A stretch of 64,000 bases of DNA from Furfurilactobacillus rossiae DSM 15814 (lineage in GTDB: Bacteria > Bacillota > Bacilli > Lactobacillales > Lactobacillaceae). The notes beneath the pieces were generated by a model. That model had not been told where the DNA came from. It was given only the letters and a program-made list of their open reading frames with translations, and ran no database searches. This document shows positions 62,877-64,000 of the stretch, one piece after another. Position numbers and translations under genes: made by a program. Within the stretch, counting starts at the first letter, position 1. Each line of letters starts with the position of its first letter. The DNA lies in the NCBI RefSeq assembly GCF_000428925.1, contig NZ_AUAW01000004.1:1-64000 (forward strand), written 5' to 3'.

Positions 62877-62929
62877 GCAGATGTTTTATCCATCCGCATG
62901 GCCACGTTAAATAATGGCTAATTGGATGA
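62877..62929 (-). promoter_or_regulatory. Mutually exclusive RNA stems in the aminotransferase leader
   Basis: On the RNA, TCATCC (62924-62929, inside the leader peptide) can pair with GGATGGA (62889-62895), helped by GCCA/TGGC (62915-62918 with 62901-62904). Alternatively GCGGATG (62891-62897) pairs with CATCTGC (62877-62883) around GATAAAA. The two share the GGATG segment and so exclude each other, as in classical attenuators. How they connect to the terminator is not resolved. Confidence 0.6.
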
Positions 62930-62986
62930 ATTTCCAAAAAACCAAAAATAAAACGCATATGTAGTTTTGACAGTTGTTGTCATCAT
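62918..62986 (-). CDS. Aromatic-amino-acid-rich leader peptide
   Basis: A 22-codon frame with ATG at 62984-62986 and TAG at 62918-62920. After MMTTTVKTT comes YAFYFWFF, seven aromatic codons out of eight, then GNSSN. AAGGAAG lies 7 nt before the ATG, a good ribosome-binding site. It is followed by alternative stems and a terminator. Its translation rate should sense charged tRNAs for Phe, Tyr and Trp. No function of the peptide itself is needed. I am fairly sure because promoter, ribosome-binding site, codon run, stop and terminator are all in order. Confidence 0.85.
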   Translation of the reverse strand: MMTTTVKTTYAFYFWFFGNSSN

Positions 62987-63019
62987 TAGTAAGCTTCCTT
63001 GAATTAAAGATTGATTAGA

Positions 63020-63048
63020 ATACTAATTTATTTTTCATGACGTGTCAA
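63020..63048 (-). promoter_or_regulatory. Promoter of the aminotransferase operon
   Basis: Minus-strand TTGACA (63043-63048), exactly 17 bases, TAGTAT (63020-63025). Initiation near 63013, about 27 nt before the leader peptide. Confidence 0.8.
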
Positions 63049-63305
63049 TGAAAAGTTTAATAATTGCTGACCAAACGGCTGGCAGGTTAGCAAACAAATT
63101 TGTAAAACCAATTAAATATATTTATTAAAAATGGCCAGAGCAGACGATTCTCTATTAAGTCGAGTGCGAGTTAGCGGAATTCCAGTACAATTAATTTTTT
63201 TATAGCCAGGCACAAAACACGTTCAATGGAACGCTTTTATCCTAACATCGTTCGTTTACTGATGATAAGATGACTTCATCAATTTTTTGAGGAAGGTTTT
63301 ACATC
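63049..63305. promoter_or_regulatory. Divergent spacer before ABC permease gene
   Basis: No gene seen. CGTTC (63220-63224) and GAACG (63229-63233) form a short inverted repeat, a possible operator. GAGGAAGG at about 63289 is the ribosome-binding site of the permease. Confidence 0.35.
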
Positions 63306-64000
63306 GTGAAGGATAGACGAATCAGTGTGGCACTGTTACTGCCGAGTTTGGTTGGGATTATATTGTTTTTGATTTTTCCAGTTGTTCAGTTGGTGTTACC
63401 AGTGATTTTCGGAGTAAAAAGTAATGAAACATATTTTTCATTTTTAAAGGCTACATACAACCAGCAAATTATTTTCAGAACGATTGGCATTGCGTTTGTA
63501 ACCACTTTAGGTTTGCTAGTTTTAGCATTTCCATTTGCGTTTTGGATCGCTCACCAAAGAATGAAAGTTCGTAAATTACTGTCGCTTGTCATTTTGTTTC
63601 CAATGCTCACTAATGCGGTCGTTAGAAACTTCGCTTGGATTCTAATCCTTGGACGTAACGGGCTAGTCAACACATTGTTAATGGATCTGCATATTGTCCA
63701 CCAACCAGTTCGCATTTTATATACGAATACAGCTATTGTGATTGGACTCATTTATTTGTTTTTCCCTGTCATGGTGACGATGCTGATTGACCCAATCGTA
63801 TCACTGGATCAATCAATTGATGAGGCGGCCGCAATGTCAGGTGCAGGTCCGTTAACACGGTTTTTCAAAATTACCTTGCCGCAGTTAACGACCAGCCTAC
63901 TGACTGGCAGTATCTTAGTTTTTGCCGGCGCAATGACAGCCTATACGACGCCACAATTACTAGGCGGTAACAGTAGTTTAGTTTTGTCGACGTTGTTATA
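63306..64000 (+). CDS. ABC transporter permease, PotB-like (truncated by window)
   Basis: The frame opens at GTG 63306 (GAGGAAGG 9 nt upstream) and runs off the right edge, giving ~231 residues so far. It starts KDRRISVALLLPSLVGIILFLIFPVVQLV, then has helices typical of spermidine/putrescine-type permeases, FAWILILGRNGLVN, and the cytoplasmic EAA loop DEAAAMSGAGPLTRFFKITLPQL that contacts the ATPase. PotB-like importers carry polyamines or other small cations. ATPase, second permease and binding protein would be expected nearby but are outside the window. Confidence 0.85.
   Translation, partial: MKDRRISVALLLPSLVGIILFLIFPVVQLVLPVIFGVKSNETYFSFLKATYNQQIIFRTIGIAFVTTLGLLVLAFPFAFWIAHQRMKVRKLLSLVILFPMLTNAVVRNFAWILILGRNGLVNTLLMDLHIVHQPVRILYTNTAIVIGLIYLFFPVMVTMLIDPIVSLDQSIDEAAAMSGAGPLTRFFKITLPQLTTSLLTGSILVFAGAMTAYTTPQLLGGNSSLVLSTLL

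Noticed and set aside
62803-63013. T-box riboswitch before the aminotransferase
   Set aside because: No AGGGTGGNACCGCG antiterminator core or specifier stem is visible; a translated aromatic codon run with a ribosome-binding site is present instead.

Overview
The window is a chromosomal segment centred on the replication origin of a low-to-medium-GC Gram-positive bacterium, almost certainly a member of the Lactobacillaceae. Gene content and order resemble Lactiplantibacillus, Levilactobacillus or Secundilactobacillus; I cannot name the species. Evidence: the canonical dnaA/dnaN/yaaA/recF/gyrB/gyrA/rpsF-ssb-rpsR/gdpP/rplI/dnaB block leads one way, rpmH/rnpA/yidC leads the other, strands switch at the origin, and there are KxYKxGKxW/LPxTG surface-protein signals and GTG/TTG starts with strong AGGAGG sites.

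Layout. 1-3.6 kb: the 3' end of an IS30-family transposase abuts a truncated phosphoribosyltransferase, the tail of a purH - NCS2 permease - PRTase purine operon with PurBox-like sites. 3.6-10 kb: accessory genes (SDR, small membrane proteins, an orphan HTH regulator with a long helical C-terminus, an alcohol-dehydrogenase-like oxidoreductase, two MFS exporters). 10-25.5 kb: the minus-strand replication/ribosomal block. 23.9-25.9 kb: a bipartite oriC, with DnaA-box clusters on both sides of dnaA and a DnaA-trio/AT-rich unwinding element between dnaA and dnaN. 26.1-35.7 kb: rpmH, rnpA, yidC, then a MarR/double-TMEM175/coaBC insertion, then jag, mnmE, mnmG. 35.8-39.2 kb: a tightly coupled operon of two divergent PlsC-like acyltransferases and two GT8 glycosyltransferases. 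39.8-45.1 kb: wecB/mnaA, TetR + MMPL exporter, and a single-domain TMEM175-like protein. 45.1-47.7 kb: a pyrF-pyrE-pyrD operon behind a PyrR-type attenuator. 47.7-57.4 kb: an MFS symporter and a 2722-residue sortase-anchored adhesin. 57.7-62.7 kb: a DAACS symporter with PurBox sites, then an aminotransferase - D-2-hydroxyacid dehydrogenase - EIIC-like operon. 63.3 kb to the end: a PotB-like ABC permease, cut by the window.

The most striking unlabelled element is the leader of the aminotransferase operon. A strong promoter is followed by a 22-codon leader peptide with a dense run of Tyr, Phe and Trp codons, mutually exclusive RNA stems and an intrinsic terminator. This looks like ribosome-mediated attenuation by aromatic amino acids of an operon that would convert them to D-2-hydroxy acids such as phenyllactate. 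Other notable items are parS-like 16-mers scattered over about 52 kb around the origin (one inside a terminator hairpin), PurR-type boxes upstream of a dicarboxylate/amino-acid symporter, the acyltransferase/GT8 operon with altered acyltransferase motifs, and a fused two-domain TMEM175-like protein. No tRNA, rRNA or CRISPR array was seen.
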